Positions 15,597-23,704 are shown, numbered from the stretch's first letter. The stretch is DNA of 36,484 nt from UBA9337 sp036584565 (GCA_036584565.1 JAZHDF010000097.1:1-36484); one strand, 5' to 3'. Notes: generated from the sequence alone by a model not told the origin. A program made the numbers and translations.

Positions 15597-17228
15597 TTAA
15601 AAAATAGTCAGTCCGGTGGGAGAACCAGGTGCACCGATTGTACTTCCCGATAATTCCATCGGGGTTAAACCGTCGGAAAGTTGCCAACCGCGAGAGCCGA
15701 TATGGGCGAATTGATCAGTTTGCAATTTACCGTTAGCGTCAATTAATGCCGATTCGCTGGTATTTTTAAGATTGTCTATGTCTACAAAGTCCAACCATGG
15801 ATTAATCGTCCATATTGTTTTGTCTTTATCATAGCCAATGTAGTCACGCATCCAAAATTTAGATGTTTCCGAATTACTATTGATTATCACATTTTCGCTT
15901 ATAAGAGTGTCTCCGAATTTACCCGGATTTACGCCATCATAATAAGCCAAGATAATATCTCCAACTATCGTATTTCTATAATAGTATGAATTTGTTGTAT
16001 ATCTTTCCGGGCTGAAAGATGAAGTGTTTATTCTTATTGAGCAAGTTGTGTAGGGTGTTATATTTGAGGTACCGGTTGTCTTGAAATAATTGAAACAAAT
16101 TTCAACTTTATCTGTTCCATACATAAAGCCATTAACAACGGCGCCTATTGCCTCTACGCTTGCCATTACAATACTATTACCCCTAATAGATGATCCATCA
16201 AGATCATCCTTTACAGCAAGGGCAACATTAATACCGGAAATAGATGTTCCACCGTTGTTGTGAATTATATTATTTTCTATTAAGGTTTTGGGAGCATCAT
16301 ATAGACTACCAATAGCGGCTACACCCGTAAAGTCTGAAAAAACATTATCTTGGATGGTAAAATAATAGCCCAACCCTGATTCACGCGTAAAAAGAAATCC
16401 CTGATTGTTATTTTGTGACACCGGAGATGATATGCCGCTGAAAGTACAGCGGCGCACAGTTTTGTAATTTTGTACCGAAGACATTCTCACGGCGTGGCCG
16501 CTGATAAAATTGCTGAAATTAAGATTATCAAAATATACATTTCCCGCAATTATTGATCCCCACCCTTCTACATTTACGGTTTCGCTAGGGTATCCAATCC
16601 ATGTGAACGGGCTATTTCCGATGTTTGTTGGTTGCCGTTCTACAAGATCAGCCATCTCTGCATATTCAGGACCGTCGTTGCTAATTCCAAATGGAGCAAG
16701 TGCATAGTTTCCCCCTCGAAAATACACAATGGCTGTTTTATCCGTTACGCTCTCCAACATATTCAAGATTGTCTTGAACGGCTGAGAAAAAGATCCGGTC
16801 GAATTCCCATCATAATAACTGTCTATAAAGAAAAACCCCGCGTTGGATATAACTATCTCCCATGTCGTCGAAACTGTGGTTGATTCAGAGTCTGTAACTG
16901 ACAGTGTGATATTCCCGGAGTTTGACTGAGGATTAGGCCAAGAGATTTCTCCGGTTCTAGGATTGATAGTCATTCCCTCGGGTTGATTGGAGAGTGAATA
17001 AGTATAAGGATAGGTTCCTCCGATTACTGCGGCTCGGATATTGTATTCGATTCCGGGATAAGCTCGGAAAATTCGGTTGGTGGAAGGGATAGCCGGGTCA
17101 CCGGTTCCGGCCGGTTTGATATTAGTTATTTCTAAAGGAAAGAAAGCCGCTTGAGAAGTTTTTGAAAAGATAAAAAAACTTAAGATTAAGAAAAGAGAAA
17201 TGAAAATTATTTTTGTTTTTTTATTCAT
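15597..17228 (-). CDS. Secreted Ig-like plus parallel beta-helix protein (array member 4)
   Basis: A 543-residue exported protein. A signal peptide (MNKKTKIIFISLFLILSFFIF...SQA) is cut near residue 27. Next is a putative-Ig/cadherin-like domain (about 45-130) with GIEYNIRAAVIGGTYPYTYS, GMTINPRTGEISWPNP and LSVTDSES. The rest is a right-handed parallel beta-helix (about 135-490) with repeated short units (FTIQDNVFSDF, TLIENNIIHNN, SSIRGNSIVM), a fold typical of polysaccharide-binding or -cutting proteins; no catalytic residues were identified. The N-terminal ~100 residues are nearly identical to the protein at 20281-21903, whereas the last ~35 (IGSRGWQLSDGLTPMEL... to GSPTGLTIF) match the protein at 18097-19632, so it is a mosaic. 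It is the last gene of the array, 8 bases after its neighbour. Confidence 0.85.
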   Translation of the reverse strand: MNKKTKIIFISLFLILSFFIFSKTSQAAFFPLEITNIKPAGTGDPAIPSTNRIFRAYPGIEYNIRAAVIGGTYPYTYSLSNQPEGMTINPRTGEISWPNPQSNSGNITLSVTDSESTTVSTTWEIVISNAGFFFIDSYYDGNSTGSFSQPFKTILNMLESVTDKTAIVYFRGGNYALAPFGISNDGPEYAEMADLVERQPTNIGNSPFTWIGYPSETVNVEGWGSIIAGNVYFDNLNFSNFISGHAVRMSSVQNYKTVRRCTFSGISSPVSQNNNQGFLFTRESGLGYYFTIQDNVFSDFTGVAAIGSLYDAPKTLIENNIIHNNGGTSISGINVALAVKDDLDGSSIRGNSIVMASVEAIGAVVNGFMYGTDKVEICFNYFKTTGTSNITPYTTCSIRINTSSFSPERYTTNSYYYRNTIVGDIILAYYDGVNPGKFGDTLISENVIINSNSETSKFWMRDYIGYDKDKTIWTINPWLDFVDIDNLKNTSESALIDANGKLQTDQFAHIGSRGWQLSDGLTPMELSGSTIGAPGSPTGLTIF

Positions 17229-17236
17229 ATCTTAAA

Positions 17237-18088
17237 CTATATCACATTGAGGCCAGTGGGGGGATTAATGAAATCCCCATCTGGGGGTACATATCCTTCA
17301 AAGATAACCATCTCATCCATCCAATGCTCAAAAGGCTCAGTGGCTTCAGATGAAGGATAAAAAGTAAACCCGCTAAACGTAGTTGAAGCATTTTCATCAG
17401 CTGATTGATTTATAAAAGTTGCAACCAGCTCATCATTAATCCATATTTTAGACTCCCCATCACTTCCTCCAAGTGTCGTCGGCATTTTTATCCAATGACG
17501 AACATTTGTCCAATATGCACCGAAGCCAGATTGTCCTCCAGCCGTAAAATTAAATTCAAAACGACCATCCGGATTATAATAATTGTTACCCTCGATTAAT
17601 TCAGAATAACCATAACCTATATGAACGGATGTTACTTTGTCAGTAATGATCATTGGCCCGGTGTTAACAGACGAATAATAGTCATCACCAAAATGCGAAT
17701 TCATGGTTGCAAAATAATAAGAGCTCCCGGTTAAAGGGCGGAAAGCCTTTATGTTGCCACCGGCAATATCTCGCGCTGACTTATTAAATTTTATCCAATA
17801 ATAAACAGTTATCTCGTCTTTTCCTATGACGCTCGCTGTCCCGATAGCTGTATTCCCTGCTCCATACAAAGAACCGTTCGGAGAAGCTGTTAATTTTAAA
17901 CATTCTCCCGATACGCATCCCAGAGATTCAACGGTTCTTAACCATCCACTGGAACTTCCGGCTCCAGCGCAAGTTTCTGTGACACAATTTTGATACAAAA
18001 TATCTCCATCCAAAGCAAAGGATGCCTCTGGAAGCAATAGAATAAAAAATATTAATGTTAAGCTAGTTATTTTTGTTTTTTTATTCAT
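17237..18088 (-). CDS. Secreted concanavalin/LamG-like protein (array member 3)
   Basis: A 283-residue exported protein with a signal peptide (MNKKTKITSLTLIFFILLLPEASFA). The body is beta-rich with one likely concanavalin A-like jelly-roll domain: ITVYYWIKFNKSA near 90-105, NVRHWIKMPTTLGGSDGESKIWINDELVATF near 190-220, then FSGFTFYP and HWMDEMVIFEGYV. This pattern is common in LamG and heparin-lyase-like domains that bind or cut polysaccharide. Two cysteine pairs occur near the N-terminus (NCVTETCAG, LGCVSGECL). It shares the leader and the C-terminal tail (NPPTGLNVI) with the beta-helix proteins on both sides but not their body, so the tail moves with the array rather than with the fold. Spacing is 8 bases on each side. 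Confidence 0.75.
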   Translation of the reverse strand: MNKKTKITSLTLIFFILLLPEASFALDGDILYQNCVTETCAGAGSSSGWLRTVESLGCVSGECLKLTASPNGSLYGAGNTAIGTASVIGKDEITVYYWIKFNKSARDIAGGNIKAFRPLTGSSYYFATMNSHFGDDYYSSVNTGPMIITDKVTSVHIGYGYSELIEGNNYYNPDGRFEFNFTAGGQSGFGAYWTNVRHWIKMPTTLGGSDGESKIWINDELVATFINQSADENASTTFSGFTFYPSSEATEPFEHWMDEMVIFEGYVPPDGDFINPPTGLNVI

Positions 18089-18096
18089 ATCTTAAA

Positions 18097-19632
18097 CTAT
18101 ATCACATTGAGTCCGGTGGGAGAATTGGGGGCACCGATTGTACTTCCGGATAATTCCATCGGGGTTAAACCGTCGGAAAGTTGCCAACCGCGAGAGCCGA
18201 TATATTCCATATATGATTCCTGCAAAACACCTTCTAATTCTATGGAGTCGGTCATGGTTCCGGTGAGATTATCAAGAATTACAACTCTGCTCATATCTAA
18301 TACTTCGGATGTATCCACAGCACTACCGGAGTTATGAATTATTATATTTTCCCCAATGTTAAATGGGCCGTCAGCACTGTCCGTTGTATTGTAAAAATTT
18401 ATCGGCCCCTCGAGAGTGTTTCTGTAAATATCAACGGAACCAACATTAGAGTTCTGATTTAATTCAATAGAGTTTCCGCTAATATTTTTGATATAGTTAT
18501 AGAGGATTTCATATTGACCACCGGAAACAGCTTGACTATTCATATTACCACCAATAGGATGATTAGGAACATTGTAAATATAGTTTCCGCGAACTGTTGG
18601 CCTGATAACATCCTGCTTAAGGGCTATACCTTCAATTGCACCACTTCCTGTCGTGTCGATTATGTCATAAATGATATTATTTTCAATTAACATCTTGGTT
18701 GTTGAATACACCTTAATTGCAGCTCCGTGATTTAAAGTATGCAGCATATTATCTTGTATCACGATATAGTTTTGTTGCGGGCCTTGTGCCCAAAGTCTAA
18801 AAAAAGACTGATTATTAAATCCATCCGTAGGTCCAAGGTCATACAATGTCATGCGTCTATATACAGTCCCGGTTTGATTATTTTGGATTCCATAGCTGGT
18901 CATATTTTTTATAGTTAGACCGTCAATATAAATTCGATTGTCTCCATTTGAGTAAAAAGCAATACTATAAGGCTCTTTTTTAAAATCCAATTCGGGATTT
19001 TCGCCAGGATATGCCAGCCACACCATAGGTTTGTAATTTCCGACAAATGGAACCCATGTTCCATCTTCGATATATGCATCCAGATAATATGTACCTGTCT
19101 TCCAATAGACGAACTCTCCGGGATGATAAGAAATACTCTTTGATGCATAATCATCCCCACCATAAATATCTTTCATGCTTTTCCATGGGTTGTCTTCTTT
19201 GCCGGTGCCACCCTCTGCTATACTTTTTCCGTTTACAGCATCAACAAATAAAAAACCTGAATTTGTTACAGTAATTGTCCAACTCACTGTTTGAATGTTT
19301 GATTCAGAATCAATTACTTGAGCGGTAACGTTATAGGGAGACGCATTTATTATCGGATTTAACCAAGATATTTCTCCGGTTCTTGAATTTATCGTCATTC
19401 CGGAAGGAGCTGTCGTCAAAGAATAGATATAAGGATAAAGTCCTCCTATCACCGCCATTCTGACATTATATTCAAGACCCGGATATGCTTTATAGAATCT
19501 ATTGGTGATATCCAACCCAGCCCGCGGTTGAATTATTTCCAGAGGATAATTGGCAGCTTGAACTTTTTGGGTAGCTAAAAAAAAGCTTAAAGAAAAAAAT
19601 ACTGTAAGGATTATTTTTGTTTTTTTATTCAT
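18097..19632 (-). CDS. Secreted Ig-like plus parallel beta-helix protein (array member 2)
   Basis: A 511-residue exported protein: signal peptide (MNKKTKIILTVFFSLSFFLATQKVQA), Ig/cadherin-like domain with GLEYNVRMAVIGGLYPYIYS and GMTINSRTGEISWLNP, then a right-handed parallel beta-helix with units such as YIVIQDNMLHTL, MLIENNIIYDI, PTVRGNYIYNV and YEILYNYIKNI. It ends with the IGSRGWQLSDGLTPMEL...NSPTGLNVI tail shared with array member 4. The body is clearly diverged from the other two beta-helix members. It starts at the ATG at 19632, directly next to the inserted IS200-type element, which now lies between it and array member 1 and may have separated it from their common promoter. Confidence 0.85.
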   Translation of the reverse strand: MNKKTKIILTVFFSLSFFLATQKVQAANYPLEIIQPRAGLDITNRFYKAYPGLEYNVRMAVIGGLYPYIYSLTTAPSGMTINSRTGEISWLNPIINASPYNVTAQVIDSESNIQTVSWTITVTNSGFLFVDAVNGKSIAEGGTGKEDNPWKSMKDIYGGDDYASKSISYHPGEFVYWKTGTYYLDAYIEDGTWVPFVGNYKPMVWLAYPGENPELDFKKEPYSIAFYSNGDNRIYIDGLTIKNMTSYGIQNNQTGTVYRRMTLYDLGPTDGFNNQSFFRLWAQGPQQNYIVIQDNMLHTLNHGAAIKVYSTTKMLIENNIIYDIIDTTGSGAIEGIALKQDVIRPTVRGNYIYNVPNHPIGGNMNSQAVSGGQYEILYNYIKNISGNSIELNQNSNVGSVDIYRNTLEGPINFYNTTDSADGPFNIGENIIIHNSGSAVDTSEVLDMSRVVILDNLTGTMTDSIELEGVLQESYMEYIGSRGWQLSDGLTPMELSGSTIGAPNSPTGLNVI

Positions 19633-19650
19633 ATTTTAGTCATAACACCC

Positions 19651-19696
19651 CCGCCAAAGGCGGTGGCTTGATGAGTAGGGTCGCCTCAAAGGCGAC
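19651..19696. repeat. IS element end hairpins, tnpA downstream side
   Basis: Two perfect short hairpins: CCGCC-AAA-GGCGG at 19651-19663 and GTCGCC-TCAAA-GGCGAC at 19680-19696. They share an AAAGGCG core. In IS200-type elements hairpins close to the ends are the TnpA recognition sites, and here one may also stop transcription. Confidence 0.7.
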
Positions 19697-19727
19697 TTTT
19701 ACCATCGTTGGTTAATTAATTGGTTTT

Positions 19728-20138
19728 TTAGAACTTGTCATCATTCTCATTCTGCTCCCTGATATATTTTTTGATTATTTCTTCATCAAATCCGACTGTT
19801 GATACCGCATAGCCTCGAGCCCAAAAATGTGCTCCGGTGTAATTCCTGTCTTTTCCTTGCATTCGGGCGATTGCGATAGCACTTTTTCCTTTCATAAATC
19901 CTATCACGCTGGCTACGACATATTTGGGAGGAATTTCAATGCACATGTGCACATGGTCTTTGGTGAGATTTCCTTCGGTAATTTTGCTTTCTTTTTGGGT
20001 TGCCAGCTCATGCAGTATCTTTCTGAGCTCTTCTCTGATTTTACCATAAATTATCGCTTTTCTTCTTTTGGGGATGAATATTACGTGATATTTGCAATTC
20101 CATTTTGAATGCGATAAACTTTGATATAGATTAGACAT
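19728..20138 (-). CDS. tnpA: IS200/IS605 family transposase TnpA
   Basis: A 136-residue Y1 HUH single-strand transposase that cuts and rejoins DNA at hairpin ends. The metal-binding HUH motif is H62-V-H64 in TKDHVHMCIEIPPKY. The catalytic tyrosine is probably Y125 in EEIIKKYIREQ. The conserved ARGYAVSTVG segment is at about 107-116 and the N-terminal strand CKYHVIFIPKRRK is intact. Length is normal for IS200 TnpA and the frame is unbroken, so the enzyme may be active. It lies in the orientation of the surrounding array, inside hairpin-bearing ends. There is no Shine-Dalgarno sequence before the ATG, as is usual for the tightly controlled IS200 group. Confidence 0.95.
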   Translation of the reverse strand: MSNLYQSLSHSKWNCKYHVIFIPKRRKAIIYGKIREELRKILHELATQKESKITEGNLTKDHVHMCIEIPPKYVVASVIGFMKGKSAIAIARMQGKDRNYTGAHFWARGYAVSTVGFDEEIIKKYIREQNENDDKF

Positions 20139-20219
20139 AATTTTGTTTTAATGAACGATGACTTCTCATCAAGCCTAATTCATTTTACATCATTATGTCT
20201 TTTTTTGTGGTTGGGGTAT

Positions 20220-20265
20220 AGGTAAAACCTTTTCGAGTCGCACTAGTGGAACTAGTGGTTTACCT
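20220..20265. repeat. IS element end hairpin, tnpA upstream side
   Basis: An outer stem AGGTAAA (20220-20226) with TTTACCT (20259-20265) encloses an inner perfect stem CACTAGT (20241-20247) with ACTAGTG (20251-20257) and a GGA loop. It lies 16 bases before the stop codon of array member 1, where the element joins host DNA. Confidence 0.7.
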
Positions 20266-20280
20266 TTTGGGAAAAACTAA

Positions 20281-21903
20281 TTATAATACATTGAGGCCGG
20301 TGGGAGAATTAGGAGATATAATATCTGTATTTTCTACAAAATTCACAGGCGTAGATCCGTCTCCAAACTGCCAACCGTTATAGCCCAAATATTCACTATA
20401 CCCCAAAGTAAGCAAACCATCAGAATCAATAACTGATGCAATGTTAGTGTTATACAAATTATTTTCATCATTAATACAGGCTCTTCTGGCAATTCTTTGC
20501 TGGGCAGTCATGCCTCCATCGTTATTAAAAGAAAGGAAGTTATAAGTCTCATAAGTTGATGCATTACTATTAGGATTAAGAATAATATTGTCATTTAAAT
20601 AATAAGGACCGGAAAAACTACAATTTTCGGGATTAATAAACCTAAAATAAACATCTTGAGTAACGGTGTTACGCCAAAATTTTACTCTCTTGGTTGTCCC
20701 ACTTTCCGTATACCCCTCCGTATTAGTCTCAAAGGCGGTGGCTCTTTCCGTTGACACTTGTCTATAAAAAAGATTATATAAAATTTCCGTATAGTCAGAA
20801 TTGTATAATCTTGCATTGAGAATGAGGCCTTTATCAACAATAACTTTATTTCCCCTTATTGTCGTGTAACTTAGATTTTCTTTTGGCATAAGAGGATGAT
20901 TGAGTCCGTTAATTCCGGCTCCCCCACTGCTATGAATATAATTGTTTTCAATTAATATCTTATTATGATCATAGAGACTTCCGATTGCCGAGGCTCCTGT
21001 GAAATTAAAAAACTCATTATCTTGAATAACAAAAAAACTCCCAAAAGCCCCGCTTCTACTAAGAAACAAAAAGCCTTGATTTTCATTCACAGTCCTAACG
21101 GCAACTATATTGCTCCAGCTACATCGGCGTATCGTCATATAGCTATTATTATTACCCATAAGCATACCGTAGTCGGAAAAATTTGATAAATTTAATTTAT
21201 CAAAATAAGGTGAAGTTGAGAAAACACTAAATAATCTTTCATCTCCGTCAATATTTACGTCCTCGCCCGGATAACCAAGCCATGTTGCGGGATTGTCATT
21301 GAGATTAGTTGCCGCTTTGCCGGTTATTAACGCAATTTCTGCATTGGGATTGGAATTGTGCGCCGGTAAAATATAATTTCCACCTCGAAAATAAACTATC
21401 CTGGAGTTATCTCCGTTTATTGTTGAACTCAACATACTTAATACAGAACTATACGGCTTCTCAATACTTCCTGTTTCATCCCCCGAATAAGCACTATCTA
21501 CAAAAATAAATCCTTCCTCGGTAACCGCAATCGACCAAGAAGTTTGTACAGTGGTATCTTCCGAATCAGTCACGGATAAAGAAATATTATTTGCATCGGT
21601 TTGCGGATTAGGCCAAGAGATTTCTCCGGTTCTGGGATTGATAGTCATTCCCTCGGGTTGATTGGATAATGAATAGGTGTAAGGATAAGTTCCTCCGATG
21701 ACTGCGGCTCGGATATTGTATTCGATGCCGGGATAAGCCCTGAAAATTCGGTTGGTGGAAGGGATAGCCGGGTCGCCGGTTCCGGCCGGTTTGATGTTAG
21801 TTATCTCCAAAGGAAAGAAAGCGGCTTGGGAAATTTTTGAAAAAATAAAAAGACTTAAGATTAAAAGAAAGGTAGCATAAATTATTTTTGTTTTTTTATT
21901 CAT
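20281..21903 (-). CDS. Secreted Ig-like plus parallel beta-helix protein (array member 1)
   Basis: A 540-residue exported protein, first in the array's transcription order. Signal peptide (MNKKTKIIYATFLLILSLFIF...SQA), then the same Ig/cadherin-like domain as array member 4 (nearly identical through the EISWPNPQ motif at about residue 100), then a parallel beta-helix with FVIQDNEFFNF, KILIENNYIHSS, TTIRGNKVIV and TEILYNLFYRQ units. Related core positions with member 4 (ENQGFLFLSRSG against NNQGFLFTRESG; ASAIGSLYD against VAAIGSLYD) show they are paralogues. Its tail differs (LGYNGWQFGDGSTPV) but still ends NSPTGLNVL. It begins 23 bases after the hydrogenase large-subunit gene on the same strand, so it may be read through from the hydrogenase genes. 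Confidence 0.85.
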   Translation of the reverse strand: MNKKTKIIYATFLLILSLFIFSKISQAAFFPLEITNIKPAGTGDPAIPSTNRIFRAYPGIEYNIRAAVIGGTYPYTYSLSNQPEGMTINPRTGEISWPNPQTDANNISLSVTDSEDTTVQTSWSIAVTEEGFIFVDSAYSGDETGSIEKPYSSVLSMLSSTINGDNSRIVYFRGGNYILPAHNSNPNAEIALITGKAATNLNDNPATWLGYPGEDVNIDGDERLFSVFSTSPYFDKLNLSNFSDYGMLMGNNNSYMTIRRCSWSNIVAVRTVNENQGFLFLSRSGAFGSFFVIQDNEFFNFTGASAIGSLYDHNKILIENNYIHSSGGAGINGLNHPLMPKENLSYTTIRGNKVIVDKGLILNARLYNSDYTEILYNLFYRQVSTERATAFETNTEGYTESGTTKRVKFWRNTVTQDVYFRFINPENCSFSGPYYLNDNIILNPNSNASTYETYNFLSFNNDGGMTAQQRIARRACINDENNLYNTNIASVIDSDGLLTLGYSEYLGYNGWQFGDGSTPVNFVENTDIISPNSPTGLNVL

Positions 21904-21925
21904 CTCTATTTTTAATCTCTAATAA

Positions 21926-23188
21926 TCAATGCACCGCGCAAGAAATACAGGGATCATAAGCGCGGATGAAACCTCTCAGCTTTTGGGTTCTTTTTTCCTC
22001 CGGCAAATCTTTGACCTTGACCAAATACTCCGCGATGTCATTTTCCAGATGACTCAAAGCCTGGGCGGTAGGAGTGATAATATTGGCATTTTTGATATAG
22101 CCTTTATTGTCGATATCAACATGATAATAAAGCGTCCCGCGAGGCGCTTCCACAGCGGCCACTCCCACTCCTTCCCGCACTTGATATTTTTGCGTCAAGG
22201 CGTTTTCCAAATGCAAATTCCTCAAATTTCTCAAAATACCGATCGATTTCTCGATTGCCAAAATTATTTCCACCATTTGATAACTGACATTATGAAAAGG
22301 ATTGAAATCCGGCATCCGATAGCCCAAAGATTCCAAATAATGCTCGGCTCGCGGAGTAAGTTTTTTATAATTATTATTCATTCTGGCTATCGCTCCGACC
22401 ATATAACTGTTTCGATTCCTTGTCTCCACTCGCTTTACCACCTCATTCGGTTTTTGCAACTCATGAAAATTGTTTTCAAATTTTTCCACCGAAATCTTCA
22501 AACCCCTATTGGATACAATATCTCCTTCGTAAATGGAATAATCTCGTCCATTATTTAAACAAACATATTCCGTCTCCCGGGAAAATTCCGGAAATTTAAA
22601 CCGAGCAAAAAACTCTCCCAGTTTTTCCGCCGTTTCCAAGACTTCAATTCCTCTCTCAATCAATGCTTCGATTTCTTCTTTGGCGGGGACCTTTTTGAAT
22701 CCTCCCACCTCGTTGGTCAGAGGATGAATTACTCTGCCTCCGATTATTTTAACCAGCTCCATTCCAAATTCCCTGATTTTTATCGCCATTTTGGTCTCTT
22801 CAGGATATTGTTCCACCAGTTTTAAATCATTATCGATATCCAAAAGATCGGCCAGAGATAAAAAGAAAAGATGCAGAGCGTGAGAGTGGATAATCTGTCC
22901 CCACTCCAATAATTTGCGAAGCTCCTTGGTTTCGTCAGTAATCGGAACTCGCATCGCTTTTTCAATCGATTTAATGGCTGTCAAATTATGCACTACCGGA
23001 CAAATTCCGCAAATCCGTTGAGCGATAACCGGCATATCGCTATAGTGGCGTCCGATCAAAATTCCCTCGATTAAACGAATTCCCTCTTTGACCTCCAGTT
23101 TGGCGCTTTTAACATCGCCGCTAAGCACACTGGCCATAAAACCGGCATGCCCTTCCATTTTATTGATATGGTTTATTTTTATATTCAT
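21926..23188 (-). CDS. NiFe hydrogenase large (catalytic) subunit, group 3-like
   Basis: The catalytic subunit that holds the NiFe(CN)2CO centre and reversibly oxidises H2. The proximal motif is R58-I-C60-G-I-C63-x3-H67 (RICGICPVVH) and the distal motif is D412-P-C414-I-S-C417-A-V-H420, giving four cysteine ligands. EGHAG near residue 12 is also typical. Length (420) and style fit cytosolic group 3 enzymes (sulfhydrogenase alpha type). The protein ends exactly at H420, where most large subunits continue with a tail that a protease removes after nickel loading, so no maturation protease would be needed. The small subunit is encoded upstream, separated by an inserted GxxExxY gene. No diaphorase (beta, gamma) genes lie here. 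The start is the ATG at 23188, without a Shine-Dalgarno sequence. Confidence 0.93.
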   Translation of the reverse strand: MNIKINHINKMEGHAGFMASVLSGDVKSAKLEVKEGIRLIEGILIGRHYSDMPVIAQRICGICPVVHNLTAIKSIEKAMRVPITDETKELRKLLEWGQIIHSHALHLFFLSLADLLDIDNDLKLVEQYPEETKMAIKIREFGMELVKIIGGRVIHPLTNEVGGFKKVPAKEEIEALIERGIEVLETAEKLGEFFARFKFPEFSRETEYVCLNNGRDYSIYEGDIVSNRGLKISVEKFENNFHELQKPNEVVKRVETRNRNSYMVGAIARMNNNYKKLTPRAEHYLESLGYRMPDFNPFHNVSYQMVEIILAIEKSIGILRNLRNLHLENALTQKYQVREGVGVAAVEAPRGTLYYHVDIDNKGYIKNANIITPTAQALSHLENDIAEYLVKVKDLPEEKRTQKLRGFIRAYDPCISCAVH

Positions 23189-23195
23189 AAATTAT

Positions 23196-23704
23196 CTACA
23201 AAGTACGAATTTTACGAAATTACGAACTTGGTTTTTTAATTTAAATTAACAATTCTTTTAAATTTTACACCTTCTCTTGTGAAGTTGATCAATAATCCCA
23301 ATTTTAATCCTGTTGCCCTCAGATAAGAATAGATCTGATTAATATTTCTTTTTGAAAATCCATTACCCTGCTTTAACTCTATAATTATTATATCTTCATA
23401 TAAAAAATCTAATATATATTCCCCTATTTCCTTATCGTACATTTTAACTTTTAATCTCAATTGCTCCCTAAACTTCTTTTTATTTTTTTCAAATACACCA
23501 GCTACTGCTTTTTGATAAAAACTTTCCTTATGTCCGAATCCTATTTTATCCCAAATACTATACATCATCCCTATAATTTCATATGTTTCATCTGGATAAA
23601 TAATTTCCTTATTGGTTTTCATAAAATTATCCCAAAATAAAGTTTAAAATTCTTGTATATACAATATTTGGATTTCGTAATTTCGTAAAATTCGTAATTC
23701 GTAG
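23196..23704. mobile_element. Inverted-repeat cassette carrying a GxxExxY gene
   Basis: A perfect 22-bp inverted repeat flanks the GxxExxY gene: 23205-23226 (begins ACGAATTTTACG) and 23674-23695 (ends CGTAAAATTCGT). The match extends by one base on the outside, and after a short gap CTAC (23196-23199) faces GTAG (23701-23704). The unit of about 0.5 kb lies exactly between the stop of the hydrogenase small-subunit gene and the start of the large-subunit gene, which are normally adjacent. It therefore behaves like a small inserted cassette. No transposase is encoded inside. Confidence 0.65.
23236..23622 (-). CDS. GxxExxY family protein (PD-(D/E)xK nuclease fold)
   Basis: A 128-residue protein of the GxxExxY family. 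The signature is G30-H-K-E33-S-F-Y36 within GFGHKESFYQKAVAG. A nuclease-type core follows: D72 in YILDFLYED and E82-x-K84 in IIIELKQG, then NQIYSYLRATGLKLGLLINF, which is the family's C-terminal hallmark. The fold belongs to the PD-(D/E)xK group, but the cellular role is unknown; such genes are often found as solitary cargo in bacterial and CPR genomes. It lies inside a 22-bp inverted-repeat cassette between the two hydrogenase subunit genes. Its AT-rich codon use differs somewhat from the hydrogenase genes. Confidence 0.9.
   Translation of the reverse strand: MKTNKEIIYPDETYEIIGMMYSIWDKIGFGHKESFYQKAVAGVFEKNKKKFREQLRLKVKMYDKEIGEYILDFLYEDIIIIELKQGNGFSKRNINQIYSYLRATGLKLGLLINFTREGVKFKRIVNLN

Larger units (their letters stand above)
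19640..20277 (-). mobile_element. IS200-type insertion element (tnpA only)
   Basis: A single-gene IS200/IS605-family element inserted between array members 1 and 2. It contains a Y1 transposase (19728-20138) flanked by structured ends and no TnpB. Downstream of tnpA are two hairpins: CCGCC/GGCGG (19651-19663) and GTCGCC/GGCGAC (19680-19696). Upstream is a nested hairpin AGGTAAA/TTTACCT with inner CACTAGT/ACTAGTG (20220-20265). An exact 11-bp inverted pair GGCTTGATGAG (19665-19675) and CTCATCAAGCC (20165-20175) lies near each end. Exact boundaries are estimated from where the conserved array spacer is broken. Confidence 0.75.

Noticed and set aside
19728..20138. TnpB/IscB-type RNA-guided nuclease system with the IS element
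   Set aside because: No TnpB frame is present in or beside the element; it is IS200-like with tnpA only.
23236..23622. GxxExxY protein as a functional hydrogenase subunit
   Set aside because: The family is a nuclease-fold group unrelated to hydrogenases, and the inverted repeats point to insertion.
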